Shown here: one piece after another, positions 38,565 through 53,087 of the stretch | Layout: each line of letters opens with the position of its first letter | How positions within the stretch are numbered: the first letter of the stretch is position 1 | Origin: Promerops cafer | Lineage: Eukaryota > Chordata > Aves > Passeriformes > Nectariniidae | Length of the DNA stretch: 64,000 bases | Reading direction: 5' to 3' | Assembly: GCA_013398275.1 (NCBI GenBank) | Contig: VZSE01012296.1 | Location: 1,831,272-1,895,271 of the forward strand | The notes under the pieces: model-generated | What the model was told of the DNA's origin: nothing | The model's input: only the letters and a program-made list of their open reading frames with translations | Databases searched by the model: none | Made by a program: the position numbers and the translations under genes

Positions 38565-41500
38565 TCTCTTAGTACTTCAGAAGATTTTGTTTCAACCTAA
38601 CAACCACTTAATGCTCCCTATTCTCCTCACATTACTGCCTGAACAGTTTCTGAGTAATATCACATAGTCTCTAATCATTACAAGGGTGAAATGTTCCTGA
38701 GGTTGGAAAAGTAACTTTATAAGCTTCAAAAATTGAGAAACAACGGGGGGAAATCTGCTATTCTGCTTGTGCTTCTTACCCCGATGATTTCTTATAGCCA
38801 TTCAAACAGAGTGCTGAAGGCTGCAGGTACTTCTCAATCCTTTTTCTTTAGTGATGTTCTGCATTAGCAGCTGAGAAGGTTGGCACCTGTTGGAAAGTCA
38901 TCCCTTTGATTCACACAGGACTTGCAGATACTGTCAATAAAGCTCATCCCCACGCATTTTGCTGCTCTAGGTCACCACACTTGGTGTCCTCAGAAAATTA
39001 CGTCTAATGTGCTTCCTGTCAGGGGAGGCTATGGCTATGCTCAAGTGTCAGCGTGGCTTTTTTTTTTAAGAAAAGCATTACTCAAAGTGTTCTGCTGCTA
39101 TTAAAGATAAGGAACATTTTTACTTTAAATATAGAGATAGAAGCTGATAAAATAACATTGTTCACATATGGCAGGACTGAAATAAAAACATTCTGGCATA
39201 TAAGTATTAAATAATGTTTCCAATATGATCTGTGCAACTGAAGGACAATTACAGCTCCCCACTCCCTCTCCCAGATAAAGCTACTGGAACAATATATAAT
39301 TTTTAATGACATTTTATAGCATTCTGTAATTTCTTCTTACCTCTGTATATTACGAGCTACTATTACGAGCTTTCTGCTGTGTGCGTATACAAACCTATTT
39401 TTTATATTTATATTTTCAGTTGATTGCTGGTAAGTATAGAATTAAATATGTAGCCTAGACCACTGTGGAAATTGCTTATAAGCCTCAGGTGTTATCCTGG
39501 AGGAAAGTAAACTCTAAATTAAACTAAAATCTACACTAGAGTCACACTTTTGGGGAGACAAAAGTAACCCAAAAGAGATAGCTACTCTGTGTAATTCAGA
39601 ACGTGGGTGAATTCCAAGCCTTCCTTTTGGTTATCAGGCTGCACAGGGAAGGATGTCTGTCACAGTACTCTCAAAGAGCCTACCACAGTATTTTTCTTCA
39701 GAAACCCATTAAAATTGTTTCTTTGATCAAACTATCAGGAAGCATTCTAATTAAAAGTACTTGAGAACTGTGACTTAACAAGTTTTGCACTCTTTTTAAG
39801 AATTACTTCACCTTGCCATTTTCCTCTATCAAAATTATTCTAATCTTGTTCTTTCTTTTCTGCCTCATATCAGCTCAATGATAAACAGAATTACTAGGCC
39901 TTGCAAATCACAAATAGACAGGTGGTGCAGTGATGGACTTGCCATTAGCTGCATTAGCACAATGTGTTTTGGGAATTTCAAGAAGGTATAAGCACATTGA
40001 GCTATTATAGGCTATTTCAATAAATCACAGAGCATTTTATTTAATTAAGTCCCTTTTAAGAGCAATATTAAAGATACAGATAGAAGTGTCATTAGTACAA
40101 ACAGGTTTGATAATACTGAACAACCTGGGTTTTTTATTATTTTCTATCCCATAAAAATAGCATTTTATAATCCAACAAAAGTAGGACTTGACCCTGTGAT
40201 TCACAACATAAAAATGTTATGGTTGGTAGCCTTTACATTACTGGGCTCACGGCCTGACAGCTTCCATTGCCTCACCTGCTGAGATTCTTTTTCCAAATCC
40301 TAGGACATTATAACCATTGAGGAACAACAGTAATTAGCACAGCACAGGCAGCACTACAGGCATCAGATGTTTCTGTGCAAGAGGAAATGCTGTAACTGAA
40401 GAGAACAGCTTGAAGGAATGAGGATAATTTTGCTTTACCAAAATAGAGGTATAGTAGAGGATAAAGTGAATATTCAGAGTATGTATTATTGGTCAACAAG
40501 TATATGACCTTCTCAGTATTTCTTTTAAATTTTTTATTTTTACTACGAGGGTAGTCAAACACTGGAACACATTCCCTGAAGCGGTGATCTCCATTCCATA
40601 ACAGGAGACAGACTGATCATTATTTTAATTATTTAGGGAAAGACTACAACGGACCAAGAACAAACAGAGGTGAAAGATTGGAGCTGTTGCATGGAGTGGG
40701 AAGAATTATGAGGCTGAATCCAGAGCACATCTGCAGCCTGCATCTCAGGACACACAAAACAGGAGAGAAGCTGTCTTTACCATGGCCTGAGATCATAGCA
40801 CTGGGAGGTGACATCCAGGGAGCTTGAAAATAAGCCTGGGTATTTAAGCTCTAGAATTAAAAATACCCACAAATAAACGATACTCCATTCAAAACAACCA
40901 ACAAATGAATGATTCCCCCATACAGAATGGGACTGTGCAGGGTAAAAAACATATTCAACACAGTGGACCAAAGCCATATATATTGGAATGACTCTCAACT
41001 CCCCCATTTCCTGGGTTTTGAGAAGACCCTGATATTAGTGAAAGGTGGAAGATGAGCAAACTTAACCCCATAATAAAACTTTTGGGCCCCTAACCAAAAC
41101 ACAGTACAAACCAGTATTTTTAATATCCTAGGAAATGATCTTTTTATGGTACCCAGTAAGTTACCTCTCCTTAATTTGAACTGTTTCTAACTGTATTGAG
41201 TCTGTTAGTAGGTAGCAGCTTGCTTACAAAGTACACTGCCTGGTGTAGACAACATATACAAAAGCTTACCCAACTGCATAAGCTATTTGAACAAATCCTT
41301 TTGGCCAGCATCAGAGAGCAATCTCATTTCAGTACAGCACAGCCACTCCAGTCCTCCTCAACCCAAGTTCAGGGTCTCTTAGGAACTCCTTTTCACAGAT
41401 GGGAAGGTTTCCAACAGAGCACTCTCCTGATCATCTCCACATGAAAGGGTATATTCAAAGATACTCTAATGAAGGATTTGAAACCAAATTAATCACTACC

Positions 41501-44500
41501 ACAAAGTGCAGGAGATTTGCTGGTCTTTGTTACTGAGCTGTTTCCCTACATGCCCTTCAGATACAGGGCTTTGAGACACCGCAGGTTTGCAGAGTTAATG
41601 GGCTCTACACAGACTACTAGACATTGGAGACAGTTTAACAATTTCCTGTTTGTAATTTTTACATTTGGTAATGAAGTAATTATCCTTTTGAGAGTCAACT
41701 GCTGAAATTCCTACACATATTAAATGGCACATAAAAAACATTAGTCTCTCCCAGAAGTTGCTATCTTCAGATTTGGGCATCTTCGTGACTCTCTGTGGAA
41801 GGGCAGATTCACAAACAGCGGAAGATTCAGCAAAAAATGTTGTTTGAAACCCTTTTGAAGCAATGCTTAAAACAAACAATAAATAAAAGTGCTTCACTTT
41901 TGGCTGATATCTACCATAGTCATTTATAGCTCTTTTTTCCCCTCCTGTGGTGTCTTACAGCAAACTGAAGTTGTAAGCATGATTTGCTGTTTCCCACAGC
42001 ATTCCTCAGTGAGTAGCCAGAGCAGCAGTGAGAGAGAAGTGCTGGGAGGTGGGGCTGTGTGTGCCAGGCACAAGTCAGAGCAACACAAGTCCTTCAACGA
42101 CTGCATGGATTATTAGGCAATAGCTTATTTGCAACCATCCATCATTCCTCTCCTAAGCAATCTCTACCCAAGCATAACAACTTGATTACACAGCTCACAC
42201 CATATGTGCCCATAACACAGCATTTCAGAACTGCTTAACTCACACATGCAATGTATGATAATACTTTTATCCACGTCAGTCTGGCATTTTACGGTCTGTT
42301 GCCTTCACTGTCCTTGTCTTTTGAGTAAGTGTGGCTCATCCGTGGTATTCCCAAAAAAGTCTGTAGTTTTAAAATTGCTGAATATTTCACCAACTGCAAT
42401 GTCAAATTAAGAGCAGATTTTAAAAAGCTGAAGTAGAAGCCAGACAAGTAAAAAGTTGCTACATTCAGGCGATATAGCTATTGTTTCCCACCTGTTCCTA
42501 ATGTATATTCCAGGTCCACAATAGGCTTTGTTATGGTCTCTGAGTGAAGTAAAGCTAGTTTCTGCTGTAGGTTTTGGATACCTGTTAGAAACCTGAGGCT
42601 GGGAAGGGTAGAAGAGAAGTATGGTTTTTGGGGTTTTTTTGCATGTCCAGCTGATAAAGAACTGTTTTGACTTACTATGTTGATATTACTATTACTTCTA
42701 GTCTCTTACTGTAGTCACTTCTGATAGCATCCCAATGTCTATATTATGTTAATAACAAGACCCTCCTGTGACCACTAGGAAAAACCCCAAAGCCTGATTT
42801 TCCTTTCTTTTACTGAAAACCATGACTTCTTACATATCATGTAAATTTTACACCACTCAACGCCAGTATGTACACAAAGGCTAGATTAGCAATATGTGCA
42901 CACACATTTCAAATTGCTGGCTGCAGCTTTTTTCTGCTTCAACAGAGGATCACATTAACAATTATTAGTCAGACACAGTGGGCAGCCGATTACATGTTAG
43001 GAAGGATCTGTCATTTAAATGGAGTGATGGCTACAAACACACATCTACAGCATTTATTAGCTCTAAGCTGCCATCCCAAGTGCTGGGGAACAGTTGAAAT
43101 GAAAACACAAGTCACTTCCTCAATCAGAATGAAAACTATATCTTGAAGAAATGCAAATAAAATCCAACTTCAGTCATCACTTGAAACCAAACAGTCCACA
43201 ATTGTGATCCCACACAAAAACTGAAGAGGCAAATTAAATCTTAACTGTGTACAACAGGGAAAAGTTTCTGCTGTGGAGGTCTATGTATAAATAGGTTGCT
43301 TCAGCATCCAACAGCTGGCCTGGCAGCTTTTGCACTGTGAGCAAAGTGTGAATTAATGTCCCTGACTGGGACAGTTCATAAATAAAGCAATATTCTAGAA
43401 GCTAAAATCATTTTTGTCATGTGCTGAATCTTAGAAGTACTACAGCAAAACACTCTAATGTCTGAATTCTCTAACCTTTTCCTGTTGAATTAAAGAACAT
43501 GAGCTGTAAATATTTAACTGAGACAAAGGAGGTTCTAGATTGTAATAAGAATGAAGTGTTACCTCCTCCATTAGCCTCATTCTATTTTCAAAGGTATTCC
43601 AAGGCTCATTGGGTGGCAAGAACAGAGTTTATTGTCAAACACAAAACCTTCCTGGGAATGTTCAGTGAGAAACTATTCAGGTGAGAAAAGAACAATAGAT
43701 CACAGAGAACAGAGCTGTAGCTTGAGCCCTGGAGTTACACAGACCGGAGCAGCTGAAGACCTGCATGACCCACTGTGCTCCATTTGTGCCTATCCCCCAA
43801 CCCAGGACGTGTCACAGTGCCCTTGCTGCTTGCAGGCACCAAACCAATGACTTCCAAGGCAGACAGAGGCAGCTACAGCATTATCCAGCTGAAAACAACT
43901 GCCTAGGCAGCAGGGCTACAACTGCTGCAAAAACCAGATCACTTCTAGTATTAGAAGCTTTTAATACTTCTTGGCATTGGGCACCAAATACAAGTGAGTT
44001 AATTTACCTTCTAAATATGGCAAATACTGTGTAAATAAGGAAAGCTTTACAGCATTAATGTCTGCAGAGTGAAAACTTCAAAGTATTACATGGTAAGATC
44101 ACATAACAGGATAAAAGCACTAGCAGCAACATCAATACTATACTGTGGCAACTTTGCAGCCATTTTGTTCAGGAAGTCTCACTGAACACAAACAATTCAG
44201 CTAGATTAAAGTAGAGCTATGGACAGCTACAAGTACATTTTGTTCCATTAACAGCAAAAATATGTAAACCACACATAGGGATTTTGAGCTAGAACTGTTA
44301 AGCTTATTTGCTTCCAATCTTCTTCCATAAACAGTATGACAGCAGAGCAGAGAAAAATTAACAGCAACTGAGCAATTTTCTTAACCAATTTTTAAACCAC
44401 ACTGATGTCTTAGAGGGTATTTATGAAGTATGATATTTTTGTCGCCACTTCTTTTGGACACAATCAGATGTTCCATAAATTAGCAGACCAGAGCAGTTCA

Positions 44501-44579
44501 TAGATTAGAACTCACCTGGACTTGTAAAAATGAGGGAACAGCTTCACTGGGGTTGGCACGAAAGTTACACTATCTGGTC
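38565..44579. other. Intergenic stretch, no gene seen
   Basis: This is AT-rich unique DNA with many short chance frames, the longest about 100 codons (41,595-41,897, minus). A possible very old CR1 remnant lies at 40,545-40,610. No supported gene or RNA. Confidence 0.5.
40545..40610 (+). mobile_element. Possible old CR1 remnant
   Basis: GAGGGTAGTCAAACACTGGA, then ACACATTCCCTGAAGCGGTG and ATCTCCATTCC, resembles the CR1 3' tail box seen near 450 in the first CR1 copy. The flanks are not recognisable, so the call is weak. Confidence 0.4.
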
Positions 44580-45185
44580 AGAAGAGTCTTTGGATGGTTA
44601 AGGCTGCAAGGAATGTCCAGAGGTCACCCTGTCCAGCCCTCACTGTTCAAGCAGGGTTACCCAGAGCCAGATGGCTTTTGAATAACTCCAAGGATGGAGA
44701 GTCCATGACCTCCAGGGGCAACCTCATAGCAAATAAGGGGTTTGTGATGTTCAAAGGAACCCTCTAGGTTCCATTCTGTGCCCACTGTCTCTCTAGCTGT
44801 GCCTCTGGACACCACTGAAAAGAGCCCGGCTCCACCTACTTTGCACCCTTCCTTGTGGTAGTTGGTTTCTGCATACATTAAAAATAAAAGATCCCCCCCA
44901 AGCCTTCTCCCCTGCAGGCTGAACTGCCCCAGCTTTCTCAGCCTTTACTCATGGCAGAGCTGCCCACCCCCTTCACCATCTCTGTGACTCTTGGCTCCAC
45001 TCTCTCCAACACATCCACATCTCTCCTGTACAGAGGAGCCAGGACTGAACAGAGACCTCCATGCTTCAGCAGTGCTGAGCCAAGGGGAAGGATCCCCTCC
45101 TGGAGCAGCTGGCAGCAGTTTGTCTAATGCAGCCCAGGAGAGCACTGCAGATGCCTTTGCTGCAAGGGCACACTGCCAGAACAGG
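44580..45185 (-). mobile_element. CR1 LINE fragment, antisense orientation
   Basis: Read on the plus strand this is the reverse complement of a CR1 3' region. The blocks appear in antisense order: GAGGTCACCCTGTCCAGCCC near 44,621, ATAACTCCAAGGATGGAGAG near 44,683, CCCCTGCAGGCTGAACTGCC near 44,910, CTTTCTCAGCCTTTACTCAT near 44,933 and GCAGCCCAGGAGAGCACTGC near 45,129. The upper end covers part of the degraded reverse-transcriptase C-terminus. Frames on both strands are disrupted. Confidence 0.85.
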
Positions 45186-48100
45186 AGCTGAATCTCAGTG
45201 AATCCCAGTGCTTCCTGCCAAGACCTTCACAAGGTGCTCTGATGTGAAGGCTACACACAGCAGAGCAGGGAGGTTTCCACATGTCCCAGTACAGCACCAC
45301 AGTGTGAAGAGACACAAGGCATTTCATGAGGCCATGTACCCACAGTGCAACTTTTTCTTACCACAGCAATTTGCCTTCTGTTAGTGTGGAGGAAAACATC
45401 ATTTCTACAAATCATCACAAACAATGTGCACTAAAAAAAAATTAAGATGTTGAATAAAGGTATGTATTACAACTCCTGTTACTGGGATTGAAAGTTAACC
45501 TGCTTTCACTTCTGCACTTAGCTCCATTAGCTCTGCATTCAGCCACACTGCAGCTGAGCAGCGCTACTGCTCCACAACAGTTACGACTGTACAAGATACA
45601 CTTTTGATCCACCTCTTCTCAATTTGCTTCTCCCTTCCCAAATACATTGAGGATATTCCTGGAAGCATATCTGAACTGACACTGAAGAAGAAAACCCTGA
45701 GCAGCTACTACACGCGAGACCTGGGCTGTTGTGAAGGTTTTGGAAGTAACTTTGTCGTAGAATTATTGTTTTCTTCTCCTTAATTACCTTTAGTTACATA
45801 TCAAGTGATTCACCTAAGAAAACTTGTCCACAAATTTCAAGTTTTACTATGAAGAGTCACTTTGTATTTAAGTTCATTATTTATCAAGACATACAGAATG
45901 AACAAAATTACTTACACCGCCTTTCTTTTGGGTCTCTCTCCTTACTCACTGGTCCCAAAATGGCTGTTCTTAATGCAAAATAAACATCCAAACAAAAGTA
46001 CTTAGCAAATGCCATGCCCATAAATACAGGGGCATAACATTCTGGAATTCTGCAAATGCCATAAGCAAATACTATTCTACACAGTTATATTTATCCTTAC
46101 ATAACTCTGCACCAGAAACCTAGCATCCTTTCCTATGTATTTTTAGAACTTAACATTCGCTAAGAATAAAATGATGCACAGATGGATCCCTGGATTTCAT
46201 TGCTTCACTAAACCCTTAAAATATCTGTTCATTCTAGTCAAGACCAGAAACATTTTTGGAACATCAATTTTTGCTTAACAGAAAGAAATTTCTTACTCAG
46301 CTGTGATTGCTGCAAGAAATGTCTGATCTCACCACCCAAAATTGGTACATTTTGACAGAAAACTAGAAACAAGTAAATCTTTGATCTTCTTGGAATAAAA
46401 TATTTTTCCAAAGTCTACAAAGTTACATGAAGGTATTCATAGAACATTTGGCATTTAACTTCTATTTCGTTAATAGAAAAATTATCACCTATTCTCCAAA
46501 TAACTAATTTCTTACAACAATTAAGAAAGCAAGGAATTAAAAAGGGCTTCCTAAAGAGTCATCCATTTAGAGCAAAAGTCTCAAATGCTGGGAAGGCCTT
46601 TAAAAATTTCATTTTCTTAACTCCATATACATAATTACCCAACAGTCTAAACGTTAATTTTGTTATATATTCCCATGGCACAAAGGTCATCTCCTTCTCC
46701 TGAAGGAAAAAGGTTTGGAAAAAAACTGAAGACCTAGAAAATTCTTTTACTTTAGAATTTGATCCAGATTACACCATCCAGACTGTTATACAGACATCAC
46801 ACTGCTATGAGAAAAACATTCTGAGATAGTAAAAAAACCCTAGCAGTAGTTTACACAGACTGTTCTTTAGGAAATTACTCTGTACTACACTGAATTCTTT
46901 CCTAAGGCTTGTTTGCAATTTGGTTGGAAAGCGATAACAGCTTATACAAAGAGAACATGAAAAATGAATTAACTGCAGACTAAAAAAGTCTATAAAAGTT
47001 CATAATCTCTTGCTGGGTACATTACATCAGAGCATCACTCCAGCATTTTCCCTTTCAGCTTATTAGTCCATAAAGAAAACCCACAGTCCTGGAAAAATGA
47101 TAAAGGCAGAAAATACTGTGCTGTAGCAACGTGAGACGGCACAAATGCAGCTGGGCACAGTGAGTTTGAGATTCCTGTTGCACTGTCTCTTTGCTTTCAT
47201 AGCTTTCTAAATAAGAATATCTGTTTTGTAACTACAAAAGCAGCCTTCAAGCAACCACTGTTTTCTGAAAGCGGCAGCAAGTCTCAGGAAATTTAAGCCA
47301 ACCTGCTTTGCAGAAGGAACATGACAAAGGACTGTTTCTGCAAGTGTCCTTTACGCTGAAGGGAACAGGGACATCCTTTAGCTGTATGAGCAGCTCTGGG
47401 CTCCCTATTGCCACACCACTGAAGGCCATGCCAGGCCTTCTGATGACTGCATGAATACTCTGAACATCTTCCCCTTGGCTGCCTTTGGTAAGAACATGCT
47501 CCCTGTTTAGGAGCCCTGACAGTAGTTTAAATGACAGCCGAGCCATTTGAGGTTCTGTATTGATGTCACTTTCCCTATAAAACAGAAGCAATTCCGTGGA
47601 GCTCAGTGCTCTGGAGCAGGGCCATGGCCGTGCAGGGCACAGCTGCCTGCAGCCAGCAGCTCTGGGCACCCGGAGCTCTGCACTAAAGCTGTTTGCTGTT
47701 CCTTAGCAAAGACTCCCCCCCAGTGGTTGTTACTTTCATTCGCATGTGAGCTCAAAGGCTGCCGCAGCTCTTCAGCCGGCAGAAAAAAACCAGTAGCACC
47801 TGCCAGTATTAAGCCTGATAAATCAAAAGGAGTGGTATGAGGCTGTCAGAAGTTGTGTGATTTTAACCAATCTGTGTTACATACACACTGCACAGGAGCT
47901 CTGATGGCATTCTCATTGTGCGGAAGCCTGCACAAAGGGAATCTAACAAAAATTGCTGATCTGAGTTATTCTTTTTGAATTGAAGTGTTTTTAATTATAT
48001 ATTCATTTTCTTTCACGGTATGAGAAAGCAAACTTCTTATTTTAAGAAGTGCTTTTTTGTTCACAAACAGGTGATTACCTTTGTACCTCCTGTTTGCCAA

Positions 48101-51100
48101 GAGTAGTCCAATTACATACATATTATTATTATTATTATTATGTGATCAACAACCATCAAGACCATGCAGTGAAAGTATTCCTAATTGCTGTGAAAATCCA
48201 GTAAAAAAGTCCAAAGCGTACCAAGTTCTGTGGCAGAGATGCGTTGTGACCACCCCAGAATCTCCAATGGATCCTATGGGAGGTGAACAAGACTCAGATA
48301 CACAAGCACATCTCCCCTGTTACCTGCAAAGCTCAGACTTTGCAGTAGTGGCAGGCATGTATGTGTATATACATAAAACCAGACTGAAAAGGTTCACTAG
48401 AGAGGCAGAATAGTTTTCTAGTTTTCACTTATTTATATTCAGACACATTTTCTGTTTCCTTGAGGGTTTTCAGACTGGTTCTTAGTGACAGTTTCTACCA
48501 CTGTAAAACTACTTGCTTATGATAAACCAATACCTTTTTCTCTTAAAATAGGAGAATTGAAGCACCAATGCACACAACAAGAACTTGAATTCCTCCATCT
48601 CCATTTCTGTCACATTTTGGCCGGAACTCCATGCAGGTATTTTTGCATGACATTATGGTGTATTTTCTACACATGGCCTGATCACTAGAAAGCCTCAGCT
48701 AGGTGCTTTTTATTCTTGATATAAAAAAAACCCCCAAGGATCACATTTAGAAATGAAGAGTGGCATTTAATTCCTTCAGAAGTAAGTGCTTTGAAATCCC
48801 CACACATGGAGTAGTACAAAGCATGCTGGCCTCACAGCTCACTACCCACCATGCTACACTCTAGAGAGCTACTGCCTACAGACCAGAGGAGCAAGGTCAT
48901 CGGCAAACTACTGACTATCCCATCAAAAGAAAGGACAAACAAAACATGCTGAAAGTTATGGGCATGTCAGAACAGTGCTTGCTATTCATTTAAACAAAAT
49001 GTTTTACACCCTTGTGAACAGACTCTGTGCTTGCTCATCACCTACTCTCACACTGCAGAAAGGTGAATTCCAAGCTCCTTGCCCCCAGAGCAACACCAGC
49101 CTCCCTCACCTTCACTGGGGGGACAGACAGTTTTGCATCCTATACACAAATTCATCAGAAAACACATCCTCAAGGAACTTTGCTAGTGTGTTTTGGGGTT
49201 GGCAGTGTTGTTAAATAGAATACTGCAGCAGCATCAGCTTCATGGGCTCTAAGGAAACTCTTCCTGCTCAGTGATAGTTTTCAGCATTTGTGAAAATCTC
49301 TCCTCTTACTGGCATGGTTTACAACTGGACAGCTGTTGCTATCACAGGCCAAGACTCCATACCATTTATGCCCATTAAATAATGGAAATTACACTTATGG
49401 AGATTATATTTAAATGCCACCAAAACAGAAAACAAAAGTCTCCAGTCTCTTGAAACCAAACCAACCCCCCACAGGCTTCTATAGCAGCGAGTTCCACATA
49501 TGGATGAGGGACTGGGGGACGAGTAAGCTTTATTTCACTGAGACTGACACACCTGCATAGATATTACTGCAATAGCTTATGTCTGAATTGCCTTTTCAAA
49601 ACTGCCTAGAACCATGAAGATGTCAATTATTACGAAAAAAAAAGTCTGTATATGAAATGTATCTGAAAGATACGCAAGCCCACTCTCACCACTCCTGCAT
49701 TCTCAGCAGACATGTGAAGGGCTATAAAAACCTTCAGTGTGCTGCTGCTGGAAATAAAAAAAGTGGTGCCAATTCTGGCAGCACCAGTGGGACTGCCACT
49801 GCTGTTCAGGGAAAAGGGCTGCAACTCTTCCTTCTGCCACAGGCTCTGGCTGTTACAGGGGCAGCAGGTTATCGTCTGTGTGGCTCATTTCATAGCATTA
49901 TTTTCTATACAATAAGGTTTGCATCTGCATGTATCTTGTGCCTCTACACAGCTTTTAGACAAGACAAGCTGAAAACAATAAGCACAAAGCTTTATTTTAA
50001 GCAACTATTTCCTGAGCACTAGGCTGATTTCCCCGATGTACTGCTTTACTAACAAGCTACTTCAGTTAACAAATATGTTAACTTCTGTATCATCAATGTA
50101 GTTTTAAGTCTATCTTACCTTTTTATTTTACAATGTGAAATATTTGGTCATTAATTCAGGAAGGACAGAAGTATAATTAAGAGAGAAATCACTGCAATCA
50201 GTTTCACTGTTACACCATCTATATTGGAAGTTCTCTATCAGGCTCTGTATTATGAATGATCCTTCTAGCAAAGATGTTTCTTCTCATCATCTTTCTACAA
50301 GGAAAAATTTTCAACGCCGGGTTTCACACTGGCAAGATCATCTAAATCTTTGGCAAGGCTTTTAAATGTATGTAATTTAGTATCACCATTAGTATGCAAA
50401 GATACAAAAGAACCTATCAGACTAAAAACCTGATCTCATTTTCCTTAAATTCTACAGCCTCCTTCTTTTAGATCTTCCCCCAACTTCTAAGCCCCAAAGC
50501 TGAAAGGGAAGTAGGCCATAATTTTTCTGAAAAAATATTGCTTATTTTTAATATAATTTAGAAGCTAATACCTTAACCGAAGTGTTTTCAACCAGCACTT
50601 ACCTTAACAGGCTGTAATTTATTTTCACAGCCTATCTACTGTGCTCATCAACTTTTCTATAAAAGAGACAAGTTGTGCAGAATACGGTAAAGACAATGTA
50701 GGACTGAGTGTATTTATTCTCAGATCCTTGCTTACAAGATCATAAGGCACAGTTTGGAGTTAATGAAAAGTATTTTTACCCAATCATTTGATATTGCCAA
50801 TGGATGGAGCCAGTAGCCAGACAAGTCCATACGTACCCAGACCACCATGGCACTCAGCAAGGCTTCCACAAATGCCTTCCTCAAGTGACTTAGATACTAA
50901 GAACACATTTTTCAGATATGCTTACCAACATCTATTCTCCAAAGCTGTATGGCTTTAATTTCCATCACCTGTTCCAGATTACATTGCAGCAGAGAATCTT
51001 CAACCATACTTCACCTAACCCAGGCTGGTAGGAATGGATTACTTTTACAGATGTAACTGTTGGCATATGTATCACTGAATATGTATTGCTACTTTTCTTG

Positions 51101-52630
51101 AAAAAATAATAATAAAAAAGATTTTTACCAAAAACCTGAATCAGAGAGAAACAGCAATTCTGTATCCCCTGTTTCCAACACTGAAGACCCTAGTTAAAAA
51201 TAAACACAAGACTTGAGATTTACATTTTTAACACTTCTACAATTTGAAGGGCCAAAGTTGACCAGGGATCACTGAGACAAATAGGAAGAACTGAAGGATG
51301 CAGTTTTTGAACTTCACATTAAAGAGTAAATAGAAACAATATTAAAATGTTACAGGTGAACTTACCTCCTGCAGAGCCTAGCCTGCATAAAATATATAAG
51401 GAATGCAACCACTTGCAAGGATAAAGATTTCAAAACCACTATTATTTTAAAATAAATGTGTTATTTTAGCCTAGTTATTCTCACTGGCCATGTTTTACCC
51501 CAAAATAATGGGATTTAACAAGAAAGAAGGCATGCTCATGGCTCACACTAGGCACTTTGACAAGCCTTCCTACAGGCAGACAGCAAAACACAATTTCTCC
51601 AACAGGCTGCTTTGCAGTATCGAATTGCCTCATTTTTGAACAGCATCAGTTTGTCATCTCACTTATGAAACGACAACAGAGCAAAAGCTGTTATTTTTTT
51701 TCATTTTGATAGGAAGGCATAACCCTACACTCTTTGAAAACAGAAGAGCAGAAAGATGTAATCTGGATCACTACAGTAAAATCAACACAGGACAGTTACA
51801 CCTGACAGCATGCTGGACTCAGGATGCCCAACACACAAAGTAACACCACGTCCATGCAGTGTAATGCCAGGGTGCCTCAAGTGTGACTGACTCCTTTTGT
51901 AGTGTTTCCCATGGTCCTGGTTTTGGCTGGGATAGACCTACTTTTCTCCTTAGTATGTGGTAATGTGCTGTGCTTTGAACTTCTTTACATCACTGTTGGT
52001 AACACTGACATTTTAGTTCTGTCAAGTAGTGCTTACCCTAGGCCAAGGACTTTTCAGAGTCTCACGCTCTGCTAGTGAGCGAGATCAGCCATGAGGAGGA
52101 ACAGTAACAACAGTAAGCACATCTTCTGGGCTAAGTCATGCCTGAGAAACAAAACTCACTTGTAGGTAGAAGTACAGAAAGGAAACATCAGGGTTATGCA
52201 CTGTTTCCCAGCATTTTTAAAAAAAATCCTTTAGAACTTATTTTCCCTGATAGAATAATACTAGTTAGCCATGGAATACTCCAAACAGGTAATGGGATTC
52301 TGTAGGAATAACCTTAAAATAGTAGAGCTATACTATGTGTAGATCTACATGCTAGAACACTACCAAGGTTTTTGGAAGATTAAGTGTCACAGGTAAACCA
52401 GCCCAATATAGTGAGCCAAGAGAGAAGTCTACCACTCCTACTTGTATTGAGTCATTCCAACGGATCCACACTGGAGTTCATCATTTCAGAAGCCCTGCTG
52501 TAGATAGCTCCAACTTGACTCCACAAAGGAGTTCTGCTACATGTATGAACATATGGCACAATCCAGCTGTCTACTTACACAGAAAAAATAAAATCAAAAT
52601 TGTGTTATGTACACATAAATGCATTTCAGA
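45186..52630. other. Intergenic stretch downstream of TJP1, no gene seen
   Basis: This is AT-rich DNA between a CR1 fragment and the end of the TJP1 transcript. A GC-richer patch at 47,240-47,840 carries a 140-codon minus-strand frame (47,247-47,669) with no family resemblance. A (TTA)n tract lies at 48,121-48,141. Some of this stretch could belong to longer TJP1 3' UTR forms, but nothing in the sequence requires that. Confidence 0.5.
48121..48141. repeat. (TTA)n microsatellite
   Basis: Seven uninterrupted trinucleotide units. Confidence 0.9.
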
Positions 52631-52653
52631 AACAATAAGGTACTACAATCATC

Positions 52654-52659
52654 TTTATT
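52654..52659 (-). terminator. TJP1: Poly(A) signal AATAAA, distal
   Basis: AATAAA on the minus strand, 20 nt downstream of another. A TG-rich stretch (ATGTGTACATAACAC, about 52,598-52,612) follows and could serve as the downstream element, so cleavage is expected between the two. Confidence 0.6.
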
Positions 52660-52673
52660 ATTTTAAAAACAGT

Positions 52674-52679
52674 TTTATT
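52674..52679 (-). terminator. TJP1: Poly(A) signal AATAAA, proximal of tandem pair
   Basis: AATAAA within AGAATAAAACTG on the minus strand, about 1.45 kb after the stop codon. Together with the copy at 52,654 it is the best candidate for the main TJP1 3' end. Confidence 0.6.
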
Positions 52680-53011
52680 CTGTATATTTAGAAACGTGTA
52701 ATTTTAATAACTGCAGAGAAAAAAAAATCAGCCACACCTGAATAGCTAATAACTCATTAACAGAATGCAGTGGTATATTATCTAAACAGTAGTAGTGCCA
52801 TTGTGCCGTAATAAATTGTCTATTAGTAAAAAAATACATTTCAGGGCACATAGTACAGCATCCTTATGACAAATTACAGTAGGGATACTTTTCAAGAATT
52901 TAATCAAAGTAGAGAATTCCGAGTTATGTTCTTTAAATGCAGCACTTTAAAAGGTAACAACTTTGTGCATTTTTAAAAAATGTCCTCGTTCGTATATTGT
53001 AGAAATGCTGC

Positions 53012-53017
53012 TTTATT
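53012..53017 (-). terminator. TJP1: Internal AATAAA, possible alternative poly(A) site
   Basis: AATAAAGCAGC on the minus strand, about 1.1 kb after the stop codon. Use would remove the last 0.35 kb of the UTR but keep the hairpin at 53,088-53,115, which lies upstream of it on the transcript. Confidence 0.3.
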
Positions 53018-53087
53018 GCTGCAGATGTCAAAGTTCAAGGCTCAAAAGGTATGAGAATACAAAGATATCCTTAAGAAACTTTGTTTG

